DNA of 64,000 nt from positions 4,092,001 to 4,156,000 of the forward strand of contig NZ_BLLB01000002.1 of NCBI RefSeq assembly GCF_010723735.1. The letters run 5' to 3'. The translations under genes and the position numbers were made by a program. The notes beneath the pieces were generated by a model. The model did no database searches and was not told where the DNA came from. It saw only the letters and a list, made by a program, of their open reading frames with translations. Of the stretch, positions 7,560-15,146 are shown in pieces. Positions within the stretch are counted from its first letter, which is position 1. Every line of letters starts with the position of its first letter. Origin of the DNA: Mycolicibacterium hippocampi. Lineage in GTDB: Bacteria > Actinomycetota > Actinomycetes > Mycobacteriales > Mycobacteriaceae.

Positions 7560-8720
7560 ATGCACTTTCAGCTCGATCCGACAACAGAGGCCTATCGCGA
7601 CGAGGTGCACGCGCATCTCGAGCAGGTGCTGACCCCGAAGGTCGAGGAGCGGATCTACCGCAGCGGAGTCGCCCACGATCACGACTTCGCACTCGGGCTG
7701 GTCGACAAGGGTTACTTCGCGCCGAGCTGGCCGGAAGAATTCGGCGGTCAGAACCGAAACGCCTGGGATGACCAAGTACTCAAAGAGCAGATGATGCTCT
7801 TCGACGCACCCGTGTACCTCTCGGAGACGACGCGGATGGTCGCGTCCATCATCCGCCAGATCGGCACCCCCGAGTTGAAGGATCGAATTCTCGCGGGGGC
7901 GTTGAAGGGCGACATCACGATCGCACTCGGCTTCACCGAACCCGAGTGCGGATCCGACGTCGCCGCCGCGGCGACCAAGGCGGTTCGCGAGGGTGACACC
8001 TGGGTGATCAACGGTTCCAAGATGTTCACGACGAACGGCCACATCGCCGACTACATCTTCTTGCTCGCCCGCACCGATCCCGACAAGCCGAAACACAAGG
8101 GCCTCACGATGTTCCTGGTGCCGTGTGCTACCGAGGGGTTCGAGGCGCAGGCAGTGTGGACGCTGTCCGGTGAACGCACCAACATCACGTTTTTCAGCGA
8201 CGTCCGGATCGGCGACGAGTGGCGCATCGGTGAGGTGAACGGAGGCTGGCAGGTAATCGGCCTGTCACTGCAGGATGAGCACGCGTCAGGATGGGGCCCG
8301 CATCTGGCCCGCCTTCTGCAGCACGCCGAAAGCTGGGCGACGACCGCCACGTTGCCCAATGGCAGCAAGCCCATCCGCAACCCCGACGTGCGAAGGCGGA
8401 TAGCCCGTGCCGCGGTGGAGACCGAAGTGTCCAAGTTGCTCCAGCGACGCTGCGTGTGGATGGTCGAACAGGGTCGGGTACCGGTCGCCGAGGGGCCGAT
8501 GTCCAAGGTCTTCAGTACCGAGGCACTCGAACGTGCCAGCCAGGACATCGTGGAGATGGTGGGTCCGGACGGTCTCCGGAGTTACCTGGAGCCGACAGCG
8601 CCCGAACACGGCAGGTTCGACCACACCCTGCGGTTCTCTCTGGGGACCACGATTTACGCCGGCACCAGCGAGGTGCAGCGCACCATCATCGCGCAGCGCG
8701 GCCTCGGCCTACCCCGTTAG
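7560..8720 (+). CDS. Acyl-CoA dehydrogenase, long (alpha-type) subunit
   Basis: 386 residues from the ATG at 7560 (an in-frame TTG at 7548 is the alternative; neither has a strong Shine-Dalgarno). Standard FadE features: ALGFTEPECGSDVAAA (flavin and substrate contact), WVINGSKMFTTNGHIADY, LARTDPDKPKHKGLTMFLV, and the C-terminal LGTTIYAGTSEVQRTIIAQRGLGLPR, where the flavin is bound across the dimer. It is full length, while the divergent gene at 6426 is a short subunit, so the two probably assemble as an alpha2beta2 enzyme. Oxidises an acyl-CoA to the 2-enoyl-CoA in the cytoplasm. The 3' end overlaps the convergent TetR gene by 35 bases. Confidence 0.88.
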   Translation: MHFQLDPTTEAYRDEVHAHLEQVLTPKVEERIYRSGVAHDHDFALGLVDKGYFAPSWPEEFGGQNRNAWDDQVLKEQMMLFDAPVYLSETTRMVASIIRQIGTPELKDRILAGALKGDITIALGFTEPECGSDVAAAATKAVREGDTWVINGSKMFTTNGHIADYIFLLARTDPDKPKHKGLTMFLVPCATEGFEAQAVWTLSGERTNITFFSDVRIGDEWRIGEVNGGWQVIGLSLQDEHASGWGPHLARLLQHAESWATTATLPNGSKPIRNPDVRRRIARAAVETEVSKLLQRRCVWMVEQGRVPVAEGPMSKVFSTEALERASQDIVEMVGPDGLRSYLEPTAPEHGRFDHTLRFSLGTTIYAGTSEVQRTIIAQRGLGLPR

Positions 8721-9477
8721 TGGTCTTGGTACGCCCGGCGGTGGTACGGCGCGGCGTCGCCTTGACGGCCCCGGTGGCCGGATTCGGCGGACTCACGGCT
8801 TGCTTGCACCACGCCCACAACTGGTCCTCGGTGAGTTTTGTGCTCTTACCACCGAGGTGGAACACGCCGATCTGGGCCAACGCCGTCAACGTGGTGTTGA
8901 GCAGGGTGGTCAGCTGGGCCGGACTGAGATCGTCGCGCACCAACCCGGCTCGGGCGCAGGAGGTGAGGATCTTCGTGAGAAGCCGAAGATGCGGTTCCCA
9001 AACTTTGGCGAAATCGTCGGGCCGCTCGATCTCCAGGCTCAGGTTGTAGATCGTCATCACTCGACCACCCACCGCCTCAGAGGATTCGGCCCGCGACAGC
9101 ACGCCGCGGCAGAACGCCTCCAGCTGTTCCATCGGCCCCTCCGCCGCCGACACCTCTTGGCGGATGTTCTCGGTGAACTGGCTCGTGACGTTCTCGTAGA
9201 GGGCCAACAGCAGTTCGTCTTTGCCGGCGAAATGCTGGTAGAACGCGCGCAGGCTGAGGTTCGATCTGTCGATGAGCGTCTGGATGGTGAAATCGGCACG
9301 TCCCGATTCCTCGACGAGTTCGAGAGCAGTGGCCAGGAATCGCGAGCTGCGCGCCAGCGCGCGCGCTCTGGCCGAACTCAATCGGCGCTCGATCGACCGT
9401 TCCTGCCAGGACGTTGGCATCTCCAATTCGGCGTCGACGATCTCGAGGTCGTCGGTCGGCTTCTTCTTCGCAGTCAT
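8686..9477 (-). CDS. TetR-family transcriptional regulator
   Basis: 263 residues, rather long for TetR because of a charged, Lys/Glu-rich N-terminal extension of about 40 residues and a Thr/Lys/Arg-rich tail. The DNA-binding domain is clear: ALELVEESGRADFTIQTLIDRS, then SLRAFYQHFAGKDELLLALY (about 50-90). The C-terminal part would bind a ligand, often an acyl-CoA in lipid regulons. ATG at 9477. The gene stands alone on the minus strand among catabolic operons, with a 15-bp palindrome 17 bases upstream (9494-9508), so autoregulation is likely. Whether it also controls the GAnAAY sites is an open question. Confidence 0.85.
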   Translation of the reverse strand: MTAKKKPTDDLEIVDAELEMPTSWQERSIERRLSSARARALARSSRFLATALELVEESGRADFTIQTLIDRSNLSLRAFYQHFAGKDELLLALYENVTSQFTENIRQEVSAAEGPMEQLEAFCRGVLSRAESSEAVGGRVMTIYNLSLEIERPDDFAKVWEPHLRLLTKILTSCARAGLVRDDLSPAQLTTLLNTTLTALAQIGVFHLGGKSTKLTEDQLWAWCKQAVSPPNPATGAVKATPRRTTAGRTKTTNGVGRGRAAR

Positions 9478-9493
9478 AGTGCGGATAAGGATA

Positions 9494-9508
9494 CTCTCCG
9501 CCGGAGAG
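9494..9508. promoter_or_regulatory. Candidate TetR autoregulatory operator, CTCTCCG-C-CGGAGAG
   Basis: A perfect palindrome with 7-base arms in the 108-bp gap between the TetR start (9477) and the end of the crotonase gene (9586). The symmetry continues outward at two further base pairs after a mismatch. The position just upstream of the regulator gene suggests self-repression. Its sequence differs from the GAnAAY set apart from a shared GAGAAT. Confidence 0.5.
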
Positions 9509-9585
9509 AATGGGTGATCTACCTACACGTGCATGTTGATTGTCGTTTCGGCGATTACCGCTTCCCGCGCTCCACGGCGTCGGTG

Positions 9586-10407
9586 CTACAGCGCCCGCCA
9601 GTCCGGCGTGCGCTTCTCCAGAAATGCTCGCGGCCCCTCAACGGCATCCTTGGTCAGGGCAACCTTCATCCGGTAGTTCTCTGCCAGTAGTTCGGCTTCG
9701 TAAATGGGCAGGGTCAAACCCTTACGCACCGCCATCCGCGAACCCCGCACTGCCAGCGGTGCATTCGAATTGACCACTTCGGCGATCTCCCAAGCGCGCG
9801 CCATGAGCGATTCGTGAGGCACAACTTCCGTGAAGACACCGAGGTCGTACGCCCGCTGCGCATCGAGCCGCTCGTGCTTGCCCATGAGTACCAGACGCAT
9901 GGCCACCGGGAGCGGCAAGATCCTTGCCAGCCGAACCGCCTCACGGCCCGAGGTGACTCCGATGCTGACGTGCGGGTCCATCAGCGATGCCCGATCCGAG
10001 GCGACGGTGATGTCAGCGGTGGTGACGAGATCCATTCCGGCGCCGCAGGCGATTCCGTTGACCGCGCAGATGATCGGCTTGGTCATCTGCAGCCAAGGGG
10101 GCGTGGCCTCCTGCGGTGCATCCCACTGCCGCATCGAGCTCAGGATGGGCTCACCCTGGTTGTCGATGCCTGCCGCGTTCTGCATGTCGTGGTCGGCAGC
10201 CTTGTTGACGTCCGCACCCACACACAGTGCCCGGCCGGCTCCGGTGATGATCACCGTCCAGATGTCCGGCGAGCGCTCGATCTCGGCATAGGCTTCGGCG
10301 AGCTCGGCGATCATCTCGTCGTTGATCGCGTTGAGCACTTCGGGCCGATTGAGAGTCAAGCACGCGGTGTGCCCGCGCACCTCGAGCTCGATGGTGTCGT
10401 ATCCCAC
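9586..10407 (-). CDS. Crotonase-fold protein of the DPHVSIG subfamily
   Basis: 273 residues: NRPEVLNAINDEM near the N-terminus, ALCVGADVNKA for the first oxyanion segment, GIACGAGMDLVTTADI for the second. The two hydratase glutamates are replaced: GAGMD where GGGCE is expected, and DPHVSIG where PE..LG is expected. The genes at 23256 and 24065 share the DPHVS motif and the RAYELG segment, so they form one subfamily. GTG start at 10407 with AAGGACGG upstream. It is the last gene of a minus operon with a 2-hydroxyacid dehydrogenase, a TauD-like dioxygenase and an HpcH/HpaI aldolase. Annotation as enoyl-CoA hydratase would be by fold only. Confidence 0.8.
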   Translation of the reverse strand: MGYDTIELEVRGHTACLTLNRPEVLNAINDEMIAELAEAYAEIERSPDIWTVIITGAGRALCVGADVNKAADHDMQNAAGIDNQGEPILSSMRQWDAPQEATPPWLQMTKPIICAVNGIACGAGMDLVTTADITVASDRASLMDPHVSIGVTSGREAVRLARILPLPVAMRLVLMGKHERLDAQRAYDLGVFTEVVPHESLMARAWEIAEVVNSNAPLAVRGSRMAVRKGLTLPIYEAELLAENYRMKVALTKDAVEGPRAFLEKRTPDWRAL

Positions 10408-10426
10408 TACCGGCCGTCCTTCTCGG

Positions 10427-11524
10427 TCATGTATGGACCTCTTTCAACCCCTCTGCAGCGAGGGACGTCGTCGGGCGAAAGCCCAAGATCTCCTGGAACC
10501 TCTCGCAGTAACGCGGCCACACGTCCGGGTTCAGCAGCCGTGGCGGCACCTGCCCGGCGAAGATGGTCTGCCACTGGGTCGCCGTCGCCACGGCGATGTC
10601 CCGGGCCGCCTCAACGGTGATGCCCGCGGTGTGCGGGGTCGCGACGACATTCTCCAGTCGGAGCAGTGGGTTGTCCTGGCGGGGCGGCTCCTCGTGGAAG
10701 ACGTCCAGGCCGGCGCCCGCGATTTCGCCACGGACGAGCGCCTCCAACAGCGCGGCCTCGTCATGGACCGGTCCGCGAGCAGTGGTGATGAAGAATGCCG
10801 TCCGCTTCATCGCGGCGAACTGATCCGCACCGATGAGACCCTCCGTCTCGGCCGTCAGCGGACAGGTCACCTGGACGAAATCGGCATGCTCGACCAGCTC
10901 GGCCAGCGACACCCGTTGCACCCCGCGGGCCTCGGCGGATACGTCGTCGAGGTACGGGTCGAACACCAGGACCTCCATGCCGAACGGAGCGCACAGCTCG
11001 ACCAGACGGCCACCGATCGCACCGAGTCCGACGACACCGAGGGTCTTGCCGAGGAGCTGACTCCCCCGCAGTCGCAGCCGATCCCCGAGAGGACCATTGC
11101 GCAGCGCCCGGTCTGCCACGGTGATCTTCTTCGCCAGATCGAGCATGAAACCGAGTGCGTGCTCGGCGACGGCTTCGGCGCCCGGGCCGGAGTTGTTGCA
11201 CACTGCTATGCCGGCGCGGGTGCACGCCTCGACGTCGATGACGTCGTAGCCCGCCCCCGCCGAGCACACCGCCAGTAGCTTCTCGCACCGTTCGAGTAAC
11301 GCCGGCCCTGCCAACCACTGTGTACCACCTGTGACAGCCGCAACGTCGGTGCGAGTAGCCACCTGGTATCCGTGCGCGGATTCGAGTGCGGACCAGACCT
11401 GTTCATCGGGACGATTCAGCTCGAGCTTCACCACATCGACCTCGGAGAGCTCGAGGATGTCTCCCGCGACGGGATCGGTCCAGCGTTCGTAAACCAACCG
11501 CGGACGGGGCGGCGGACTCATCAC
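10427..11524 (-). CDS. D-isomer-specific 2-hydroxyacid dehydrogenase
   Basis: 365 residues. An N-terminal substrate domain contains CSAGAGYDVIDVEACTRAGI, and the Rossmann motif VVGLGAIGGRLVEL (about 170-183) is followed by an acidic strand end (VFDPYL), which points to NAD preference. The late GLDVFHEEPP and PHTAGITVEAARDIA segments carry the catalytic Glu and His of the family. It interconverts a 2-oxo acid and a D-2-hydroxy acid in the cytoplasm. The first codon is GTG at 11524, overlapping the stop of the dioxygenase gene; an ATG follows at once. Downstream is a crotonase. In this operon it may handle the 2-oxo acid made by the HpcH/HpaI aldolase; that link is inference. Confidence 0.85.
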   Translation of the reverse strand: MMSPPPRPRLVYERWTDPVAGDILELSEVDVVKLELNRPDEQVWSALESAHGYQVATRTDVAAVTGGTQWLAGPALLERCEKLLAVCSAGAGYDVIDVEACTRAGIAVCNNSGPGAEAVAEHALGFMLDLAKKITVADRALRNGPLGDRLRLRGSQLLGKTLGVVGLGAIGGRLVELCAPFGMEVLVFDPYLDDVSAEARGVQRVSLAELVEHADFVQVTCPLTAETEGLIGADQFAAMKRTAFFITTARGPVHDEAALLEALVRGEIAGAGLDVFHEEPPRQDNPLLRLENVVATPHTAGITVEAARDIAVATATQWQTIFAGQVPPRLLNPDVWPRYCERFQEILGFRPTTSLAAEGLKEVHT

Positions 11525-12636
11525 TTGTTCAGCTTGGGCTTCGCCTGGGCAGCTTTGAACATGTCGGCGAGTGCCGGGTCGACGTTCTTGTAATCGTTGC
11601 GGGCGATCGCGCCGTCGCGGCCGTCGACGGGGTCATAACCCAACCGCAGATCCTTGTTCTCCATGTGGAAGTACTCCCTGCCGAGGGGCAGCCGGCGGTC
11701 CTTGCGGGGAACCTCCATCCAGGCCCGCAGGAAGCAGCGCGCTCGCTTCGGGTCGTTGCTGCTGACGAAGTCCGACCGCGAATGGCACATCGCGAAGTTG
11801 TTCGCCACGGCTGCCTCACCGGATTCCAGCCGAAACTCGACCTGCTGCTCGACCAGGACGTTGCGAAGCAGTTCGATGGCCTCTTCCTGGATCGGTGTGA
11901 ATTCACGCCCGAGCGTCTTCATGGCGGGCAGGATGCTGCTGTAGGTGAAGTTGATGCAGATTCGGCCGTCGATCTGCGAGAACACCGGCACGTCATACGG
12001 TGTCACGTCGGGCTGGTCGTCGGGTTGTTCGCTCCGGCGGTGGTGCGGGAAACCCTGGTAGAGCACTTCGAGCAGGTCCGGTCGCTCGGCCAGGATCCGG
12101 TTGTGGGCAGCGGGTCCGCTGGCGAACTGGCTCTCGCCGCCCTCGAACGCCGGGTAGACACACAGCAGCGACAGGATGTCGGCGGCGTCGTTGTGCATCG
12201 CGAGTTCGGCGCGGGATTTGGTGCCGCGGGCCGGTTGCACGCCGTTCGGCAAAATCTCCTCCTGCACACGCACCAGGCGGTGGCCGAACGAGTTGTTCGA
12301 CACCGGGTAGCCGAGGTGCCAGCAGAATGCCCAATAGATGCGCTCGAGATCCTCGATCGAGTGCTGCTCGACGGGGAAGCCGCGCACGCACGCCAGCCCC
12401 TTGCCGAACATCAGGTCCTGATAGAGCCGGGCCAGATCGTCATCAAGATCGGGATGGTGCACGTCGTCGAGCGTGATGTCGTCGCGATCCTTGTTGGCCG
12501 TCTTGGCCAGGATCGACTCCAACGCAGCGACGTTGCGCGGCGAGAGATCGAAGGTGAAATCCTCCTTGCTCGTGAAATCGGCACCTGTCCACGACATCGG
12601 ATCGGTCACTTTTTCGGTGTAGATCGCGGTGGGCAT
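11521..12636 (-). CDS. TauD/TfdA-like Fe(II)/2-oxoglutarate dioxygenase
   Basis: 371 residues. The iron-binding triad is visible as His148 and Asp150 in MHNDAADI, and the distal His285 in FAMCHSRSDF. Arg304 (or Arg300) in RCFLRAWME is placed to bind 2-oxoglutarate. The family hydroxylates unactivated carbons of small acids in the cytoplasm while decarboxylating 2-oxoglutarate. ATG at 12636. It sits second in a minus operon after the HpcH/HpaI aldolase and overlaps the start of the 2-hydroxyacid dehydrogenase gene. Substrate unknown; hydroxylation of a branched or cyclic acid before aldol cleavage would fit the neighbours. Confidence 0.8.
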   Translation of the reverse strand: MPTAIYTEKVTDPMSWTGADFTSKEDFTFDLSPRNVAALESILAKTANKDRDDITLDDVHHPDLDDDLARLYQDLMFGKGLACVRGFPVEQHSIEDLERIYWAFCWHLGYPVSNNSFGHRLVRVQEEILPNGVQPARGTKSRAELAMHNDAADILSLLCVYPAFEGGESQFASGPAAHNRILAERPDLLEVLYQGFPHHRRSEQPDDQPDVTPYDVPVFSQIDGRICINFTYSSILPAMKTLGREFTPIQEEAIELLRNVLVEQQVEFRLESGEAAVANNFAMCHSRSDFVSSNDPKRARCFLRAWMEVPRKDRRLPLGREYFHMENKDLRLGYDPVDGRDGAIARNDYKNVDPALADMFKAAQAKPKLNK

Positions 12637-12670
12637 CCGTCCTCCTGGGGTCGCGGGGTTTTCGGTCCGG

Positions 12671-13507
12671 TCAGAGATCTGGTGACGTCGTCGCGGGTCC
12701 GTCGAGCCCTCGGAGTGCTTGCGCCCTGGCGGTGGCGGCCTCTGTCATCATGCCTACGTCAGTCCCTGCCGAGATGAATCGCAGGCCTAGACCGACGAAC
12801 CTTTTCAGCAGGTCAAGGGACTTGATCCCGGCCACTCCGAGCGCTACGCCGTGGGTACGACATGCCGCTGCGACGGAGTCTACCGCATTGCGGAAACGTT
12901 CATTCTCATAGAGGCCGTGGATGCCCATCTCGGCGGTCAGATCGCTGGGGCCGATGAGCACCATGTCCACGCCCTCCACGGAGGCGATGGCGTCGGCATT
13001 TCCCACCGCTTCGGTAGTTTCGACCATCACGGCCACCACGGTTCGCGCTTCCAGGACTTCGGTCAACTCGGTGGCCGAACGGGCGGCGAATCCGCTCAAC
13101 GCGTTGGGGCCGGAGATCGAGCGGTGTCCAGCGGGCGGGAAGCGTGCGGCATTCACCACATCCCGTGCCTCTGGCGCTGTATTCACGTGGGGCACAATAA
13201 TTCCCGCAGCGCCGCTGTCCAGCACCCGCGCGATCAGACTCGGTTCCTGCGACGGCACGCGCACCAGCGCCGAGATACCCGCGCCGATCGCGCTCGCGCA
13301 CAGCATCGCCGCGGTCTCCAGGGAGGTGGAAGTGTGCTCGAGATCGACGTAAACAGCGTCGTACCCTGCTGCGGCCGCAATAGCGGGCACATCGGGCGTG
13401 CGGGAGTGCATCAACGCCAGGCACAACACCAGACTGTCGCCGCGCAGTGCGTCCCGCAACGAACCAGGCACCCGCTTACGGTAGCGGAACGAGAACGCAT
13501 ATTCCAC
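12671..13507 (-). CDS. HpcH/HpaI-family class II aldolase
   Basis: About 278 residues from the GTG at 13507. Landmarks: YDAVYVDLEHTSTSLE (metal and base region near 50-65), ISALVRVPSQEP, AAGIIVPHVNTAPEARDVVNAARFPPAGHRS, VAVMVETTEAVGN and VLIGPSDLTAEMGI, all typical of metal-dependent 2-oxo-3-deoxy-acid aldolases. They cleave 4-hydroxy-2-oxo acids to pyruvate and an aldehyde. An open frame continues upstream past 13507, but it would overlap the divergent thiolase gene. No Shine-Dalgarno precedes the GTG, so a leaderless mRNA is possible. First gene of a four-gene minus operon; the palindrome at 13514 lies directly in front. Confidence 0.8.
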   Translation of the reverse strand: MEYAFSFRYRKRVPGSLRDALRGDSLVLCLALMHSRTPDVPAIAAAAGYDAVYVDLEHTSTSLETAAMLCASAIGAGISALVRVPSQEPSLIARVLDSGAAGIIVPHVNTAPEARDVVNAARFPPAGHRSISGPNALSGFAARSATELTEVLEARTVVAVMVETTEAVGNADAIASVEGVDMVLIGPSDLTAEMGIHGLYENERFRNAVDSVAAACRTHGVALGVAGIKSLDLLKRFVGLGLRFISAGTDVGMMTEAATARAQALRGLDGPATTSPDL

Positions 13508-13513
13508 TGATTC

Positions 13514-13528
13514 GTAAACGGCGTTATC
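13514..13528. promoter_or_regulatory. Candidate operator, GTAAAC-GGC-GTTATC
   Basis: A palindromic site with a 3-base spacer in the 40-bp gap between the divergent aldolase (start 13507) and thiolase (start 13548) genes. Read on the minus strand it is GATAAC-GCC-GTTTAC, close to 40106 (GATAAC-GTC-GTTTTC) and 19832. It would cover both promoters. Confidence 0.45.
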
Positions 13529-13547
13529 GATGTGATTAACATGGGGT

Positions 13548-14693
13548 ATGCCATCGAACCGCGTCGCCATCGTGGGAGCGGGCCTGTCGGAGTGCGGCAG
13601 AGTGCCCGACAAGACCGCGATGGGCTTGATGGCCCAGGCCGCCCAACGAGCGGTGACCGATGCCGGCCTCACCAAGAACGACATCGACGGCTTCGGCGGG
13701 CACGGCACACTCCTGCCACCGATCGAGGTCAGCGAATACCTGGGACTGAGACCCACCTGGGTCGACGCCACCAATGTCGGCGGATCGTCATGGGAGGTGA
13801 TGGCGCGCCACGCGGCCGACGCGATCGCCGCCGGTCAAGCCGACGTGGTCCTGTTGACCTACGGTTCCACAGCGCGTTCTGATGTCAAACGTCGAACCCG
13901 GGGGTCGGCCGCGGCGATGAGCACCGGTGGCGCCCTGCAGTTCGAGGCGCCTTACGGCGCGACGCTGATCGCCAAGTACGCGATGGCCGCCAGGCGGCAC
14001 ATGATCGAGTACGGCACCACCGTCGAGCAGCTCGCCGAAGTCGCGGTCGCCGCTCACGAGTGGGCTGCCATGAACGAGCACGCGTTCGAGCGTGACCGGA
14101 TCACCGTGGCCGACGTCGCAGCCGCACCGCTGCTCGCCGATCCGTTCACCACCAAGCATGTCTGCCTGCGGACCGACGGGGGCGGCGCCGTCGTGCTCGC
14201 CGGCGAAAACATCGCACGGGACTGCGCCAAGGACCCGGTCTGGATCCTCGGAGCCGCGGACGCCACCTCGCACGTCAGCATGAGCGAGTGGGGCGATTTC
14301 ACCACTTCCGCCGCCTCCCTCTCAGGGCCTCGCGCGTTCGCGCAGGCCGGCGTCGGGCCCGCTGACATCGACGTCTGCCAGCTCTATGACTCGTTCACCG
14401 CCACCGTGCTTCTGACGGTCGAGGACCTGGGTTTCTGCGCCAAGGGTGAAGGCGGCAAGTTCATCGAATCCGGGGCACTGCGCCCTGGTGGGGCGTTGCC
14501 CACCAACACCGACGGCGGCGGGCTCGCCTCGTGCCACCCAGGGATGCGTGGGATGTTCCTCATGGTCGAGGCGGTGCGGCAACTGCGGGGCGAATGCGGA
14601 CCCAGGCAGGTCGATGCCGCCGAACTGGCGTGCGTGCATGCGATGGGCGGCTTCTTCAGTCACAGCGCCACGATGATCCTGGGGAGGCAGTGA
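13548..14693 (+). CDS. Thiolase-fold lipid-transfer protein (Ltp-like), probable aldolase subunit
   Basis: 381 residues of the thiolase superfamily, in the SCPx/Ltp group. The site of the thiolase nucleophile reads NVGGSSW (residues 76-82) with Ser instead of Cys, so it is probably not a normal thiolase. The C-terminal CQLYDSF segment (about 277-283) has the Tyr that in Ltp2-type retro-aldolases takes part in catalysis, and FSHSATMILGRQ closes the fold. Ltp2 proteins need a DUF35 partner, and one follows here with a 1-base overlap (TGATG). Likely cleaves a beta-hydroxyacyl-CoA side chain. ATG at 13548; divergent from the aldolase operon. Confidence 0.8.
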   Translation: MPSNRVAIVGAGLSECGRVPDKTAMGLMAQAAQRAVTDAGLTKNDIDGFGGHGTLLPPIEVSEYLGLRPTWVDATNVGGSSWEVMARHAADAIAAGQADVVLLTYGSTARSDVKRRTRGSAAAMSTGGALQFEAPYGATLIAKYAMAARRHMIEYGTTVEQLAEVAVAAHEWAAMNEHAFERDRITVADVAAAPLLADPFTTKHVCLRTDGGGAVVLAGENIARDCAKDPVWILGAADATSHVSMSEWGDFTTSAASLSGPRAFAQAGVGPADIDVCQLYDSFTATVLLTVEDLGFCAKGEGGKFIESGALRPGGALPTNTDGGGLASCHPGMRGMFLMVEAVRQLRGECGPRQVDAAELACVHAMGGFFSHSATMILGRQ

Positions 14694-15121
14694 TGGCCAC
14701 CAGCGCACCGACGGGGCCGCACCGGCCGACCACGGATTCCGACACCGAGCGGTGGTGGGCCGCCGTCCAGAACCGCAAGCTGATGGTCAATGCCTGCGGT
14801 TCGTGCGGACGCGCGTCCTTGTACATCCGACCCTTCTGCCCGCACTGCTGGAGCGAGGACATCGCCCTGCGGCCGGCCAGTGGGCGTGCGCGGCTTTACA
14901 CCTGGAGTGTCGTACACCAGAACGGCGCGCCATTCGACGCCCGGGTTCCCTACATCCTGGCGATGGTGGACCTCGAAGAAGGTCCGCGACTGATGACGGT
15001 GATCGAGCAGTGCTCGGTCGAACAGCTACGAGCCGGCCTGCCGCTCGTCGTCGACTTCCGCACCGACGACGACGGCTTCATCGTTCCCGTATTCCAGCCC
15101 ATTCAACCCGAGATTCGGTAA
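14693..15121 (+). CDS. DUF35 OB-fold/zinc-ribbon partner of the thiolase-like protein
   Basis: 142 residues. A rubredoxin-like zinc ribbon is formed by CGSC (Cys35, Cys38) and CPHC (Cys49, Cys52), followed by the OB-fold segment GRARLYTWSVVHQNGAPF. Known DUF35 proteins bind and activate an Ltp-type thiolase or a MaoC hydratase, giving acyl-CoA aldolase or hydratase complexes. ATG at 14693 chosen because GGGGAGG lies a few bases upstream and the codon overlaps the thiolase stop. The third gene of the operon is an amidohydrolase. A second DUF35 gene is at 57279 in the igr-like operon. Confidence 0.85.
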   Translation: MATSAPTGPHRPTTDSDTERWWAAVQNRKLMVNACGSCGRASLYIRPFCPHCWSEDIALRPASGRARLYTWSVVHQNGAPFDARVPYILAMVDLEEGPRLMTVIEQCSVEQLRAGLPLVVDFRTDDDGFIVPVFQPIQPEIR

Positions 15122-15146
15122 TACCCAAGAGCGAAAGGAACTCCCG

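Noticed and set aside
9484..9499. A tenth GAnAAY-type site before the TetR gene
   Set aside because: GATAAG-GATA-CTCTCC matches only one half; the perfect CTCTCCG-C-CGGAGAG palindrome explains the region better.
11386..12777. A 463-codon open frame on the plus strand
   Set aside because: It lies antisense to the TauD-like and dehydrogenase genes, whose catalytic motifs are intact; the plus-strand protein has no recognisable domain.
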